From positions 92,881,248 through 92,945,247 of the forward strand of contig NC_134398.1 in assembly GCF_050003625.1 (NCBI RefSeq): a DNA stretch of 64,000 nt, in the 5' to 3' direction. Of the stretch, positions 18,734 to 30,150 are shown in pieces. The DNA is from Haematobia irritans (lineage: Eukaryota > Arthropoda > Insecta > Diptera > Muscidae). Below the pieces are notes generated by a model. The model saw only the letters and a list, made by a program, of their open reading frames with translations. It did no database searches and was not told where the DNA came from. Numbering within the stretch: position 1 is the first letter of the stretch; each line of letters begins with the position of its first letter. The position numbers and the translations under genes were made by a program.

Positions 18734-20210
18734 CACAGAAAAAAAGTGTCTCGTAAATTTAAGAAGATTTTTACAATAATTTTTTACGAAAAATTAACTT
18801 CAAAGTGGATAGCAATTTCTTACTGACAATTCCTATAGTTAATAATTGTTGGTAAAAAATTACCCAATGAAAAATTTTTAGCTCACATGTAATTAAATTT
18901 ATAGACATTTTCGTCAAAAATGGTAGATAACATTTCTTGAAAATTTTGCAAATTTTAAGTTAAACGTTTCATCGTTCATAAACTGGTGTACCTTTACGAA
19001 TATTATTCTTAGAGTAAATTGTCAGCAGATGCGATGAACTAATGCATAGTACAGAGATCTTTATCGGCATATTGGAATGTGATTAATGTAAAGATGATAT
19101 TACTTGAGTTTTGTTGTGTATACATGAGCGTGGGGTTGTTTTTATTTTTGTTCATTTAGTGGTTTGTGTGTGTGTCTCTTATTCGTGGATGGTTTATTTG
19201 GCTGGATGAGGTGTTGTTTCCAATAAAGGCACATGTGTTTTTGTTGTTGTAGGAATGTTTTGGCTTTGCTTGTTTTTGTTTGGCATGCTTCAGTTGTATA
19301 GTTGGCGTTGGCGTGGGCTGTTGCATCCAAAGACAATAAACTCTAGGAAGATAGGAAATTGGCTTGCGTCATACCAAATGATGCATTTGCCACGTTAGTT
19401 CCATACATGTTCGTAATTTTTTTATTTGTTTTTCGTTTCCTTTTTTTTAAATGAAAAACTTAATTTTCTTAATTAAACAATGTTACATTTTAGGCAACAA
19501 CAAAAAAATTACATTTTCCCTTTATGGAAATTTATTTATTTATTTAAATTTATTTATTTTGGATTTTTAAGACATATATTGGTGTTTGTTTATTAAACCT
19601 TTTGAAAGTTATTAATATTTTATCGGTAGTTTAGAAAAAAGTTATTAAGAATATTTAGGAAAATATGTTGAAATTAAAAGTGTATTGACATTTTTATTAT
19701 TCTATGTAAAAAATTAATATTCAATTCCAGATGAATTTGGAAAATTTTTGTTATATCTCAGCGTATAGTTTATTCATAAATTGGTAGGTATTTTTTAATA
19801 TGACTTTCTTTTAAAAAGAATATTTTTTATGTGTATTATTATTTGTTAATTATTTTTTGGAAACCAGTTTAATGTATTTCTTTGTTGTAAAAACAATATT
19901 TAATTTCAGAGCAACTCCAGATGGATTCGAACAAATAAAAAATAGAGAATTGGTAAGTTTTCTTTTAAAAATTGGCTTTATTTTAACTAGAATATTTACG
20001 TTTTTGTGACTTTTTTATCATCAAAATTACAGGTTTTTAATGCCTTATTTTAGTATTTCTTTAATCAAATTTTTTGGAAACCAATGTAATATTTTTAATG
20101 TAAAAACAAATATTTAATTTCAGAATAACCCCTTAAAAATTTGGACAAATTTTTAGTACTCCTTTGCCTGCGGGTTCACTACGGAAAAGGGTTCACTGTT
20201 TTTTCAGTGT
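18734..20210. mobile_element. 1,477-bp TA-flanked terminal-inverted-repeat element
   Basis: Tips CACAGAAAAAAAGTG and (reverse) CACTGAAAAAACAGTG; TA at 18732-18733 and 20211-20212. Empty site AACATAGCATAATTT at 2408-2422 in P copy 1. No transposase frame, so non-autonomous; TA duplication suggests Tc1/mariner-type mobilisation. The right half has repeated exon-like units with CAG/GTAAGT borders (see findings). Confidence 0.75.
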
Positions 20211-20523
20211 AGCACAATTTCTACTGTCTTGTTTTTAACGGACTTTCTATAGCATATGAAAAAAGCTGAAAAGGCGACAAAATTAAATTTGCTTCATAGA
20301 GTCAAATACACAAAACCCACATTTAAAAGAGAATTGTGTCTTAAAAGTATCCTTACTTGAATTCTCGGCTTCATTGGCTCGGAATCAATACCAAACTTTT
20401 TAAAATAGAGACACAATCTTTGGAACCGGACATGCTATTTTTCAGTGTATAGTGCCCTTTCGTTAGTTTTTATGAAGACCCCTTTAATTACCTTTGTTTG
20501 AATATTTTGACTTACTCGTCCTA

Positions 20524-21038
20524 CACTCAAAAAAAAGTGAACTCTCTATTTCACTAAAGCCAATTTAACTTTATTTTAGTTCACAGAAATATTATGTTTG
20601 GAGAAAGTTTTCTTTACTCTAATACTTTTTTTGTGTACGTTAGTTAAATTAACTAAACCCGAGGAAAAAATATACTCAAATGAAGCATAAAGATTAACTA
20701 AATTTGTGTATTCCACAAAATAGTTCAGAATTTGTTTAAATTTTTAAATTTTACCAAAAATGCGTCCATCGTGAACTTCGTATGTCACTAAAGACATTCT
20801 TGCAATTTTGAACTCCAAGTTTTTTCTTCAAACTACAAAATGTTCTTTAACAAGTGAAAAACTTAGTTATGTCTAATAAATTTTCTTGTATTTGTCGAAA
20901 GATATTTTCTTATTTTTATGACATCGGCGTGATGCCAACGTTTGTAATACTGTTTAGTTAAAATTTTCTACAAATATTCAAAATTTTCTAAAATTAACCG
21001 AAAGTTTTCTTCCTGGTGGGTTCACTGTTTTTTCAGTG
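20524..21038. mobile_element. 515-bp TA-flanked MITE, same family
   Basis: Tips CACTCAAAAAAAAGTGAAC and (reverse) CACTGAAAAAACAGTGAAC give a near-perfect terminal inverted repeat; TA at 20522-20523 and 21039-21040. Empty site CTCGTCCTACGTTCCG at 2721-2736. The right end GGGTTCACTGTTTTTTCAGTG equals that of the 1,477-bp element, so the two share a family. Confidence 0.8.
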
Positions 21039-21576
21039 TACGTTCCGATTTGTTTTGACGAAACAAAAAAAAAGTGCCCGTAATGCGAAAATGATAAACA
21101 AAACCCATGCTTTTTTTAATTGTCTTTTTTCTTGGTTACGAATAAATTTTCTCTCCGAATACTCATTTTAATCTTTTTACTTTATATCACAACATATATA
21201 TGTTTACTCCGAATTTGTAAATTTATACTTGTTTATATTCACACATAGTATTTTTCCAATCTTTAATGGAATTTTCTTTGTGTATATATATTTTTAAGGC
21301 GCCAATTGGTTACATTCATTACTTTACTTCCAGCATACACTTTATGTCTCTCTTTCTAAACACATATATGTTTATAGTAAATTTCTAAATTAATATATGT
21401 TTGCATCCAAGCATATTATATTTTCAAACATTTTATGTCCCAAACATAGTATGCTAGTTTATGAACATTATAACATTATATGCTTGCACTTAAAAATATT
21501 GTGTTTAAAAATTTTAGTTCCAAACATATAATTTTTACACCCAAATATATGAAAAACAGTCTTTTTCGTCCGTGTA

Positions 21577-22178
21577 TATTCAAAATTTCTGACAAATGAA
21601 AATTTTAGACTGGGAAAAATTGCTTAAAACACATCGAAAGTTGGGTTCATATGTAAGTGCTATATCACAAAATGTTTCGGTATGACTCATTTTCGAACGC
21701 GAGATGCCTGCCAAAAATTCAGAACGTTAGGTTCTACTGCTATATTGCCTAAAAATTGTACCTTTATCAAGAGTATATATAATGGACAATACAATTGATC
21801 AATTCAACCCATATTCTTGTAAAACCTACTTTAACCCATATAAATACACTTCGGATGGCCTGAAATCCAGTACTTCGTTTTTGTTGTTCGATTAAAAACC
21901 CGAATATAATTTGTCGAAATATATCTTTATTTACATAGATATGAAGTGTGTTTCAAATTTTGTTTCTACGACTCCGGCTCCGACTCCACAGCCCTGGTGT
22001 TAGCGGACTCTTTCCAAAATATTTTCTACATCCGTACGCATATACTGGACATACCCCAATAAAAGGAAACGTGTTTCCAGGGACCTATAAATTACAAATT
22101 ATACAAGTACCATCTGTGTCATTCCCGAAAGCTCTCGCACTCAGGTTGAAGAGAGTACACCTTGCACGAAATATTAAA
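21577..22178. other. unassigned AT-rich DNA
   Basis: No recognisable gene. Contains a small GACTCC-type block at 21964-21997. A 111-codon plus-strand frame at 21948-22283 overlaps that block and the hAT MITE end and has no domain. Confidence 0.4.
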
Positions 22179-22186
22179 CTCATAAC

Positions 22187-22645
22187 CAGGGCTGCCAATT
22201 TTGCCGATTTCTCGGCATTTGATGACATGACGATATTTACTCCGTTAAAAAATTTGGGAAAATCGAGCGAATTCGAAATCTGAACCGATTTTGATTAAAT
22301 GTTGCTTACTTTAAGGGTTCCTAATTACCTTGCATTAAATTTGAAGACGACCGGCACATTTTTGTTCGGATCAAAGTTATTATACCTTAACTACTATGTG
22401 GGTTGGGATATAAAATCTGGATGCATTTATTGTTTTTAATGTTTAGAAGCTGGAAATTAGAATATACAAATAGTTACTGGATGGCATTCGCGTGCTTACT
22501 CAGAATGCGTAAACAAAACATATGTTTTATTTTAATATTATTTAAATTCCCGATTTTTTGACGATTTTTAAAATGCAAATGCCGATTATGAGGATTTTTT
22601 CGGGAAAAAGTGATGATTTTTCTTAAAATTTTATTTGCAGCCCTG
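22187..22645. mobile_element. hAT-type MITE, 459 bp, 8-bp TSD
   Basis: Terminal inverted repeats CAGGGCTGCCAA / CAGGGCTGCAAA and a perfect 8-bp target duplication CTCATAAC (22179-22186, 22646-22653). Both are diagnostic for hAT elements (family knowledge). The interior has no transposase and is partly foldback (GCCGATTT... / ...GACGATTTTTAAAATG). It also contains ATAGTTACTGGATGGCATTC, a word shared with the inverted repeat at 43.5-43.7 kb. Confidence 0.85.
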
Positions 22646-22653
22646 CTCATAAC

Positions 22654-23571
22654 TGATTGCGAATTAGTATCCACAAAATAATGAGAGAAATCGCATGCTT
22701 CTTTCTCTATGCCTAGTGTTGAAGTCGAAATCAATGTTATACTTAGCGATTATATCAACTCAACTCTCAGCCCAGACACACCCAATTCGATTTCCTCTCA
22801 GCTAATATACGAGGTAATCTTGTACTAGGCATTGACAGAACATACGAGTAATATAGGTAAAATGCTATTTTAGGGTTTCCGTATATAAACTAGGGAGACC
22901 AATAGTATGAGTGTTTTTATTTGTCTAGTTTGTTTTTCAAAATCAAGTATTTTGGTCAATGCCAAGCTTTTTGGATTTGGCAAGCCTAAACGTTATTATT
23001 AAAATAGTGGTAAAGAACGAATCTTGATACTCTTGTTACCTCTTATAGCTTCTGTAGTATCTTTGGTATGTTTTGTTATTCATAACAGCAGAAATGTTTG
23101 CTAAAACAGCAGTTTTGGTTGCTGAAAAAGGGACAGCAGTAGGATGTAGTTGTTTCAGCAAACATTCGTTAGTTGAAATAGCAAACATTTTTTACAGCTA
23201 AAATAGCAAACAAATGCTGCTGAATTAGCAAACGTGTTTGCTAAAAGTTTTTGACAAACATCACTGCGTTAGTTGAAATAGCTAACATTTTTACTGCTAT
23301 AACAACTACAAATGTTTGTTGTGCCAGCAACAAAATTTGTCTTTTTTTAACGATATTTTAAAATAAAACCCGTAAATCATTTAATGCTATAACTTCTACA
23401 TTTATTAAAAGTGTGAATTAAATTGAATTCCATCGAAGTCGATTAAAGAGCTATTGGAAGTTGAGTTGAACTGTTGTCTAAGATTTATTTTCGTTTGTTT
23501 TTCTTCTTTGGCCTTATACACGCAGATAAAACATAACAATGTTAAGACAACCTGTAATGAAAAGAAATAAA
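22654..23571. other. gene-free stretch with CAGCAAACATTTGC-type repeats
   Basis: No gene seen. At about 23090-23340, words such as TTTGCTAAAACAGCA, TTTCAGCAAACATT and AATAGCAAACATTTT alternate in both orientations, giving a foldback-like block; a similar block lies at about 44745-44850. Confidence 0.45.
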
Positions 23572-24873
23572 AACAAGTATATACTGCCGTAAGTTCGGCC
23601 AGGCCGAAGCTTATGTACCCTCCACCATGGATTACGTAGAAACTTCTACTGAAGACTGTCATCCACAATCGAATTACTTGGGTTGTGGTATCACTTGCCG
23701 ATGGCAAGGTATCTTAAAACTTCCTAACACCGTCTTCTAAATTGGAAGGTAGTCCATAATACCACATATGGACTACCTTATATTAAATTAAAAAAGGCCG
23801 ATTAAATACGTATATAATTAAGTTTGACAAAATTTTCTATAGAAATAAAATTTTGATAAAAGTTTCTATAGAAATAAAATTTTAACAAAATTGTCTATAG
23901 AAATAAAATTTTGTCAAAATTTTCTATAGAAAAAAAAATTTGACAAAATTTTCTATAGTAATAAAATTTTGACAAAATTTTCTATATAAACAACATTTTG
24001 ACAAAATTTTCAATAGAAATAAAATTTTGACAAAATTTTCAATAAAAATAAAATTTTGACAAAATTTTCAATAGAATTAAAATTTTGACGACATTCTCTA
24101 TAGAATTAAAATTTTGACAACATTTTCTATAGAAATAAAATTTTTCCAAAAATTTTCCATAAAAATAAAATTTTCACAAAATTTTCTATAGAAATAAAAT
24201 TTTGGTAGATTATTTTTTGCTCGAGTGGCAACCATGATTATGAACCAATATGGACCAATTTTTGTGAGATTGGGGATCGGCTATATATAACTATAGACCA
24301 ATATGGACCAATTTTTGCATGGTTATTAGCTGCTATATACTAACAACACGTTGCAAATTTCAACCGGATCGGATGAAATTTGCTTCTCCAAGAGGCTCCT
24401 GAGAAAGAACGGTTTATATGAGGGCTTTATATAATTATGGACCGATATGGACCAATTTTTGCGTGGTTCTTAGATACCATATAACACCACGTGCCAAATT
24501 TCAACCGAATCGGATGAATTTTGCTCCTCCAAGAGGTTCCGGAGGTCAAATCTGGGGATCGATTTATATGGGGCTATATATAATTATGGACCGATATGGA
24601 CCAATTCTTGCGTGTTTATTAGAGACCACATACTAACACCACGTTCCAAATTTCAAACGGATCGGATGAATTTTGCTCCTCCAAGAGGCTCCGGAGGAAA
24701 ATCTGGGGATCGGCTTATATGGGGGCTATATATAATTATGGACCGATATGGACCAATTCTTGCATGGTTGTTAGAGACCATATACTAACACCACGTACCA
24801 AATTTCAACCGGATCGGATAAATGTTGCTCCTACAGAAGGCTCCGGATGTCGAATCTGGGGATCGGTTTATAT
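23572..24873 (-). mobile_element. E-family composite repeat, copy E2 (5' truncated)
   Basis: Reverse orientation: begins AACAAGTATATACTGCCGTA, with hairpin TTCGGCCAGGCCGAA at 23598-23612 and TACCCTCCACCATGG, then the 29-bp array (about 23820-24205) and four diverged 153-bp units (about 24240-24873). It stops abruptly at GGATCGGTTTATAT, where TTTATTTATTT and the R repeat start, so the outer end is lost. Open frames through the units are by-products of the 51-codon period. Confidence 0.7.
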
Positions 24874-24885
24874 TTATTTATTTAT

Positions 24886-25580
24886 TTAATCATTGTTGTT
24901 GTTTTTTTGATTGCAGCTTAAAACCATACATTGACTAAACTACAAGTGTAGCTTAACCAACAGAGGAAAATAATGTTTGTCAAATTTATTTGGGCAAAGC
25001 TCTATAGACTGCAGGATGATTGGATGGACGCACGTTTCGGAATTACCACATTCCTCATCAGCATCCTCTACTTGCAGCAAAACTATCAACCAATTATCAG
25101 AATAAATTCAGGCAGTTCATAAAACCCAACAATAAACCACACTTGAACCCTCCGAAAAAAGGTTTTATATTGATAGCCGGCTTTTGCCGAAATAAATTCG
25201 TACAAACATCTCTCTTTTCCTTTGCCACCATCAAATCATCGATTTGAATGAAGTTGGCTGGGTTTTATTTTGAGCGTGCTTCCTCTTCTTTCTTTCATTC
25301 GTTTTGTTTTGTTATTGTTGGTTTTTGTTCTTTAATCATTGTTGTTGTTTTTTTGATTTCAGCTTAAAACCATACATTGACTAAACTACAAGTGTAGCTT
25401 AACCAACAGAGGAAAAGAATGTTTGTCAAATTTAATTGGGCAAAGCCCTATAAACTGCAAGATGGTTGGATGGACGCACGTTTCGGAATTACCACATTCC
25501 TCATCAGCATCCTCTACTTGCAGCAAAACTATCAACCAATTATCAGAATAAATTCAGGCAGTTGGGTTTTATGAAATAAA
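24886..25580 (+). repeat. R repeat: tandem unit of about 446 bp (1.5 copies)
   Basis: AGCTTAAAACCATACATTGA recurs at 24915 and 25361. The conserved part runs through AAGTGTAGCTTAACCAACAG, ACGCACGTTTCGGAATTACC and CTACTTGCAGCAAAACTATC. Bounded by TTTATTTATTTATTT on the left and AAATAAATAAATAAATA on the right. It is inverted and tandem again at about 36640-37190 and partial at 35065-35247. No coding frame; class unknown. Confidence 0.65.
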
Positions 25581-25595
25581 TAAATAAATAAATAT

Positions 25596-26833
25596 AAAGC
25601 TGGAGGAAACCCTAGCGCAGATAACTTATACAACAATAGACGATGACTAACCTTATCAAAGGCCTTGCTGAAGTCAGTATAGATAAAATCAACCTGATTA
25701 CGCCTTGAGAATGCATCATGTATATATAAGGTAAACTCCAGAAGATTCGTCGACGTCGACTTCCCTTTCATAAAACCGTGTTGACACACCAAAAATATAG
25801 ACCTTAATGAGTGAACGAGTCTATCAGTAAACAATCGCTCAAAAAGCTTCGGAACAGCACTTAGTTTGGCTATTCCTCTGTAATTCTCAATCTCCGTCCT
25901 ATTCCCCTTCTTGTGCAAGGGTATAATGTAGCTCTCCTTCCATAACGTAGGAAAACAACCTGAAGACAAAGAATAATTTAATAGATTCTTCAGGGGAATG
26001 AACAACGCGGATGCACAGTTCCTTAATACTGCAGAAGGAACTCCATCCGTGCCAGGGCTAAAATCCAATTTCAAAGAGCAAAGTGAACTTAACACGTCGT
26101 CAGACGTAAACCATATATTGGGAATCGTATCGAATGTGCGAATCCTGTAAGGGTAATATACATCAACAGACGAATACTCAACATAAGTCTTCTCAAAAAA
26201 ATCAGCAAAAAAGTTAGAAATACCATAAACATCCGAACACTCCTTGTCCAAGTACCTAAGTGTATTTGGAAAACTCGTCACATTCCTCTCAGAGTTCACA
26301 AAATTATAAAAACATCTTGGATTAGCATTAAGGTTAGATCCCATACGTTCCAAATATCTCTCATAGTATTCCCTAGACTTCTCTTGATATAAGTAACGTG
26401 CATTAATATACCTCGTGTAGTTCAAGTTCGAGTTCACACTTTTAAATCTCTTAAACAATCTGTTCTTTCCATTTTTCAGACTTCTTAATTCTTTGCTGAA
26501 CCATGGCGGACCGGGAGTATAGGCGCTCATACGAGAAATTGGCACTGCTTGACGGAAGCAATAATGAATTTCATCGTAGAATGAGGATAAACAGCCCGAG
26601 AGGACGCCGGTAAGTGGTGGCCAGATAATGTGAGACAATAAATCGTGAAGAATTGAGAAGTCAGTACGTTTAAAATCATATCGAAGACAGTCTTGATTAA
26701 TAAGCTTATCCATCGATCCATTAACATTAAGGGTTAATGTAAGGGTGGGATGGTATATATCCTCAGGTGTCACAAATGGATCAACGCGAGAAACATTAAT
26801 ATCCGATACATTAGAAAATATGAGATCCAACAA
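25596..26833 (-). pseudogene. non-LTR retrotransposon reverse transcriptase (truncated)
   Basis: About 412 codons of LINE protein: linker after the endonuclease, then RT with FSPGTDGVPSAVLRNCA, WKESYIIPLHKKGNRTEIENYRGI, CQHGFMKGKSTSTNLLEF and the first catalytic motif YTDFSKAFDKVSH. The frame is cut at GFPPALY (25596), before the YxDD motif, by (AAAT)n and the R repeat. Motif style is of the jockey/CR1 group; the exact clade is uncertain. Confidence 0.8.
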
Positions 26834-26892
26834 TCTTCCAAACTAATTCGTAACTGAATTCAACTGTACGAGAAATAACATCAATAAAATCC

Positions 26893-27190
26893 TTAATCAG
26901 AATTGAGCCAGCGTAAACTCGGTACGTTAAAATCGCCAAATACTAAAATCACATCATCAGCTGTGAGTCTATCCATAGTCAACTTGATAAGATTGAAGTG
27001 AGTCATATATATACCCATGTCAGAATTCGGTGGTATGTATGAGCAAGCAATGAAAATGTTCCGTCGGGAGAGATTCAAGCGCACATAAATAAAATCAATA
27101 TCATGCGGGACATTTAAATCCTGCAAACGTGACAAAACGAGCTTTTCACGGCTATCAAGACACCACCAACCCTACGAGCTAACCGATCCT
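26893..27190 (-). pseudogene. LINE apurinic-type endonuclease fragment
   Basis: Encodes ACSYIPPNSD and LVFGDFNVPSLRW, the central motifs of LINE AP endonucleases, preceded (in another frame up to 27190) by RRVGGVLIAVKSS. It is upstream of the RT at 25596-26833, separated by a frame change near 26850-26890. Missing the N-terminal endonuclease part; the left boundary near 27205 meets E3. Confidence 0.75.
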
Positions 27191-27214
27191 TTCTATAGAC
27201 GTTAAACTATAATT

Positions 27215-28085
27215 ATATATAGGCACCATAGGATGGGGAGTAAATTAACTTTTTCATTCCGTTTGTAACACATCGAAATATTGCTCTAAGACCACATAAA
27301 GTATACATACTCTGGGTCGTGGTGAATTTCTGAGTCGATCTAAGCATGTCCGTCCGTCTGTTGAAATCACGCTAACTTCCGAACGAAATAAGCTATCGAC
27401 TTCAAACTTGGCACAAGTAGTTGTTATTGATGTAGGTCGGATGGTATTGCAAATGGGCCATATCGGTAAATTTTTACATATAGCCCCCACATAAACGGAC
27501 CCCCAGATTTGGCTTGCGGAGCCTATAAGAGTAGCATATTTCATCCGATCTGGCTGAAATTTGGTACATGGTGTAAGTATATGGTCTCTAAAAACCATGT
27601 AAAAATTGGTCCATATAGGTCTATAGTTATATATAGCCGATCCCCAATCACACAAAAATTGGTCCATATCGGTTCATAATCATGGTTGCCACTCGAGCCA
27701 AAAATAATCTACCAAAATTTTATTTCTATAGAAAATTTTGTCAAAATTTTATTTTTATGGAAAATTTTGTCAAAATTTTTTTCCTATAGAAAATTTTGTC
27801 AAATTTTATTTCTATAGAAAATGTTGGCAAAATTTTATTTTTGTAGAAAATGTTGTCAAAATTTTAACTCCATATAGAGAATGTTTTCAAAATTTTAATT
27901 CTATTGAAAATTTTGTCAAAATTTTATTTCTATTGAAAATTTTGTCAAAATTTTATTTCTATTGAAAATTTTGTCAAAATGTTATTTCTATACTAAAATT
28001 TGTCAAAATATTATTTCTATAGAAAATTTTGCCAAAATTTAATTTCTATAGAAAATTTTGACAAAATTTTATTTCACTTGATTTA
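27215..28085 (+). mobile_element. E-family composite repeat, copy E3 (3' truncated)
   Basis: Starts with CACCATAGGATGGGGAGTAAAT, runs through TCTGAGTCGATCTAAGCATG, one 153-bp unit (about 27480-27680), the link GGTTGCCACTCGAGCCAAAA and a 29-bp array (27712-28075). The hairpin and CTTGTT end are absent. Confidence 0.65.
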
Positions 28086-28260
28086 TTTTGTTTCTTATTC
28101 GATCTTTTTCAGTTTAAATAAAATTCTTTATTTGTCCAAGCTTGAGATCTATTTGTTTTTATTACTTTCAATTCATCCGTCCTAATATTTCGCAATTTTC
28201 GTTTCGTTTCGTGTATGATATATAAACATTTTTTTATAATAGTAATTAATTTAAAGATAA
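28085..28260 (-). repeat. arm of an inverted repeat pair (partner 34620-34800)
   Basis: TTGAGATCTATTTG ... AATTCATCCGTCCTAATATTTC matches 34640-34800 in the opposite orientation at high identity. The pair flanks the mariner/LINE complex. Class unknown. Confidence 0.6.
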
Positions 28261-28669
28261 ATTAAATTAAGCAATTAATACAAATTTGAAATACATAGTA
28301 CAATTACAAAACATCTTATGTTATTCTAAACATCATCTACCAGGCTAACATAAATGTTAAGCCGTAACTATTATCTCCAACTTACATATAAATCAATCAC
28401 TATACACAAAATTCTTATTAGAGCATCACAGCTCAACAAAAGATACACATTAGAAATGCTGCACATCAATAATGTACCAACAAACAGAAGAATGAATTAC
28501 AAAACAGACAACATCGCCCACATAACAGACACATGATATGCAAAAATGATCACCGACAGACGAAGAACATTTCGAACAACAACATCAGCCAACAGTGCAG
28601 TAACGAAAGCTGACGAGAGCAGTGATGCTCTTATAAGAATTGTGTGTATAGTGATTGATTTATATGTAT
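28261..28669. other. unassigned sequence
   Basis: Non-repetitive, A-rich; a 60-codon plus frame at 28354-28536 has no domain. No feature seen. Confidence 0.4.
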
Positions 28670-29622
28670 GAGGGCGGTTCGGAAACTTCTTAGCCTATCA
28701 ATGAAAGAGAATGGTTAGTCTTTCAAAAACATTTTTATTTTGCAAAATAATCTCCTGAAACTTCAATACACTTATGTTAATCCAACGCTTTTCTAGCAAT
28801 TCTATCCCTTGATTAAAATAGTTTTCCTCAAGGTCTTCAAAATAGTGGTTTACAACTGTAATTGCATCTTCATTTGAGGTAAAACGCTTACCAGCAAGGA
28901 ATTTTTTTAGATTTGGGAACAAGTAAAAGTCACTGGGAGCTAAATCAGGAGAATAAGGTGGGTGGTCAAGCAACTCGTACTTTAATTCGTTGATTTTAGC
29001 CATTGTTAAAACACTCTTGTGCGCTCGTGCGTTGTCTTGATGAAAAATTATTTTTTTTTTGTGTTGTACATTTAATTGATCCAATAGGTTGCAATAGTAC
29101 TCTGAATTTATTGTTTTACCCTTTTGCAGATAGTCAATCAATAAAATACCTTTGAAGTCCCAAAAAACCCCTTGCCATAACCTTATCAGCCGATTGAATT
29201 GTTTTGCCTTCTTTGGGGCACTTCCTCCAGCTTCACTCCATTGTTTGGATTGTTCTTTTGTCTCTGGAGCATATTGGTGGATACATGTCTCATCAACAGT
29301 TATGAAACGACGCTTAAAATCCATTTTATTTCGCTTAAAACGATCCAACGATCATTCTTATACGTTTTTGATCGACTGTTAACAAATGTCGCACCTATCT
29401 TGCAGAAAACTTTTTCATCTGTAGTTCTTCATGCAAAATTGAATGGACTCGATAATTTGAGATGCCCATGATATTAGCAATTTCACGCACTTTTGTTCGT
29501 CGATCATTTAATACATGCACTTTGGCTACAATGTCTGTTGTTGTTGCTGTTTTTGGACGTCCACTACGTGGTTCATCTTCAATGCTTGTACGACCACGTT
29601 TAAATTCAGCAACCCAATTTCA
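28670..29622 (-). pseudogene. mariner transposase (DD34D), main part
   Basis: Minus-strand frame 29348-28698 carries VDETCIHQYAPETKEQSKQW, then FHQDNARAHKS and HPPYSPDLAPSDFYLFPNLKK. The last two Asp are 34 residues apart, the mariner signature. Upstream, to 29622, are HTH residues (NWVAEFKRGRTSIEDEPRSG, VREIANIMGIS) with an in-frame stop after KKFSAR. Terminal repeat-like GAGGGCGGTTCGGAAACTTC starts near 28671. The N-terminus lies 4.8 kb away (34396-34505), beyond the L LINE. DNA cut-and-paste enzyme; inactive. Confidence 0.88.
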
Positions 29623-29639
29623 GAAAAACATTAGCAGAC

Positions 29640-30140
29640 TGCTTAAGTTAACGTTTTCCAGATTCGCCAGTAATCTGAAGCTATATGCTCCTAAAAGTTG
29701 CTTGCGCTTTACACAAAATGCAGAACACTCACACAAGAGGTGTTCAATTAATTCCTTTTCCTCCGCATCATGACAGCTCATACAATAGTCATTATACTTC
29801 GCGCCTATAGTTTTTGCAAAATCGCCTATCAGGTAGCAAACCGATATAGCAGATATCAGGAGTGGTATCTGAGGTCTTGAGAACACTATCATGGGGCCAT
29901 ATTTGCCATCGAACATTTGCCATCATAACAGCCTTCACACAGATTCTAGTTCCCCTGGAATATGTAAGGTAGTCCCTAGCCTTGCCAACTCATCCGCTTC
30001 GCAGTTCCCCGGTATGTTCCTATGGCCAGGCACCCATATTAAGTGAATATTGTACTGCTCAGCCATCTCATTGAGAGATTTGCGGCAGTCGATGGCCGTT
30101 TTCAAGTTGAGGAACACAGAGTCCAAGGATTTTATTGCAG
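29640..30140 (-). pseudogene. L copy 1: end of RNase H and C-terminal CCHC region
   Basis: 30126-29935 encodes the RNase H end (LIWVPGHRNIPGNCEADELA, with the conserved His and Asp). 29916-29640 encodes CMSCHDAEEKELIEHLLCEC, a C-x2-C-H-C zinc knuckle usual after RNase H in such LINEs. The two lie in different frames. It continues the frame interrupted at 31085 by the rosa-like insertion. Confidence 0.8.
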
Positions 30141-30150
30141 GTTGTATATA

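Larger units (their letters stand above)
18095..21574 (+). mobile_element. right arm of a P-family element with two MITE insertions
   Basis: Collinear with P copy 1 from about 1830 to 3320 and ending in the same ...CTTTTTCGTCCGTG tip, followed by TA (21575-21576). Two blocks absent from copy 1 are each flanked by TA (18734-20210 and 20524-21038). It is plausibly the continuation of copy 3 (start 4518), pushed apart by copy 4. Confidence 0.55.

Noticed and set aside
25596..25620. (AAAT)n as the poly(A) tail of the adjacent LINE
   Set aside because: The LINE is on the minus strand and is cut in mid-RT, and the run has the wrong strand polarity for its 3' tail.
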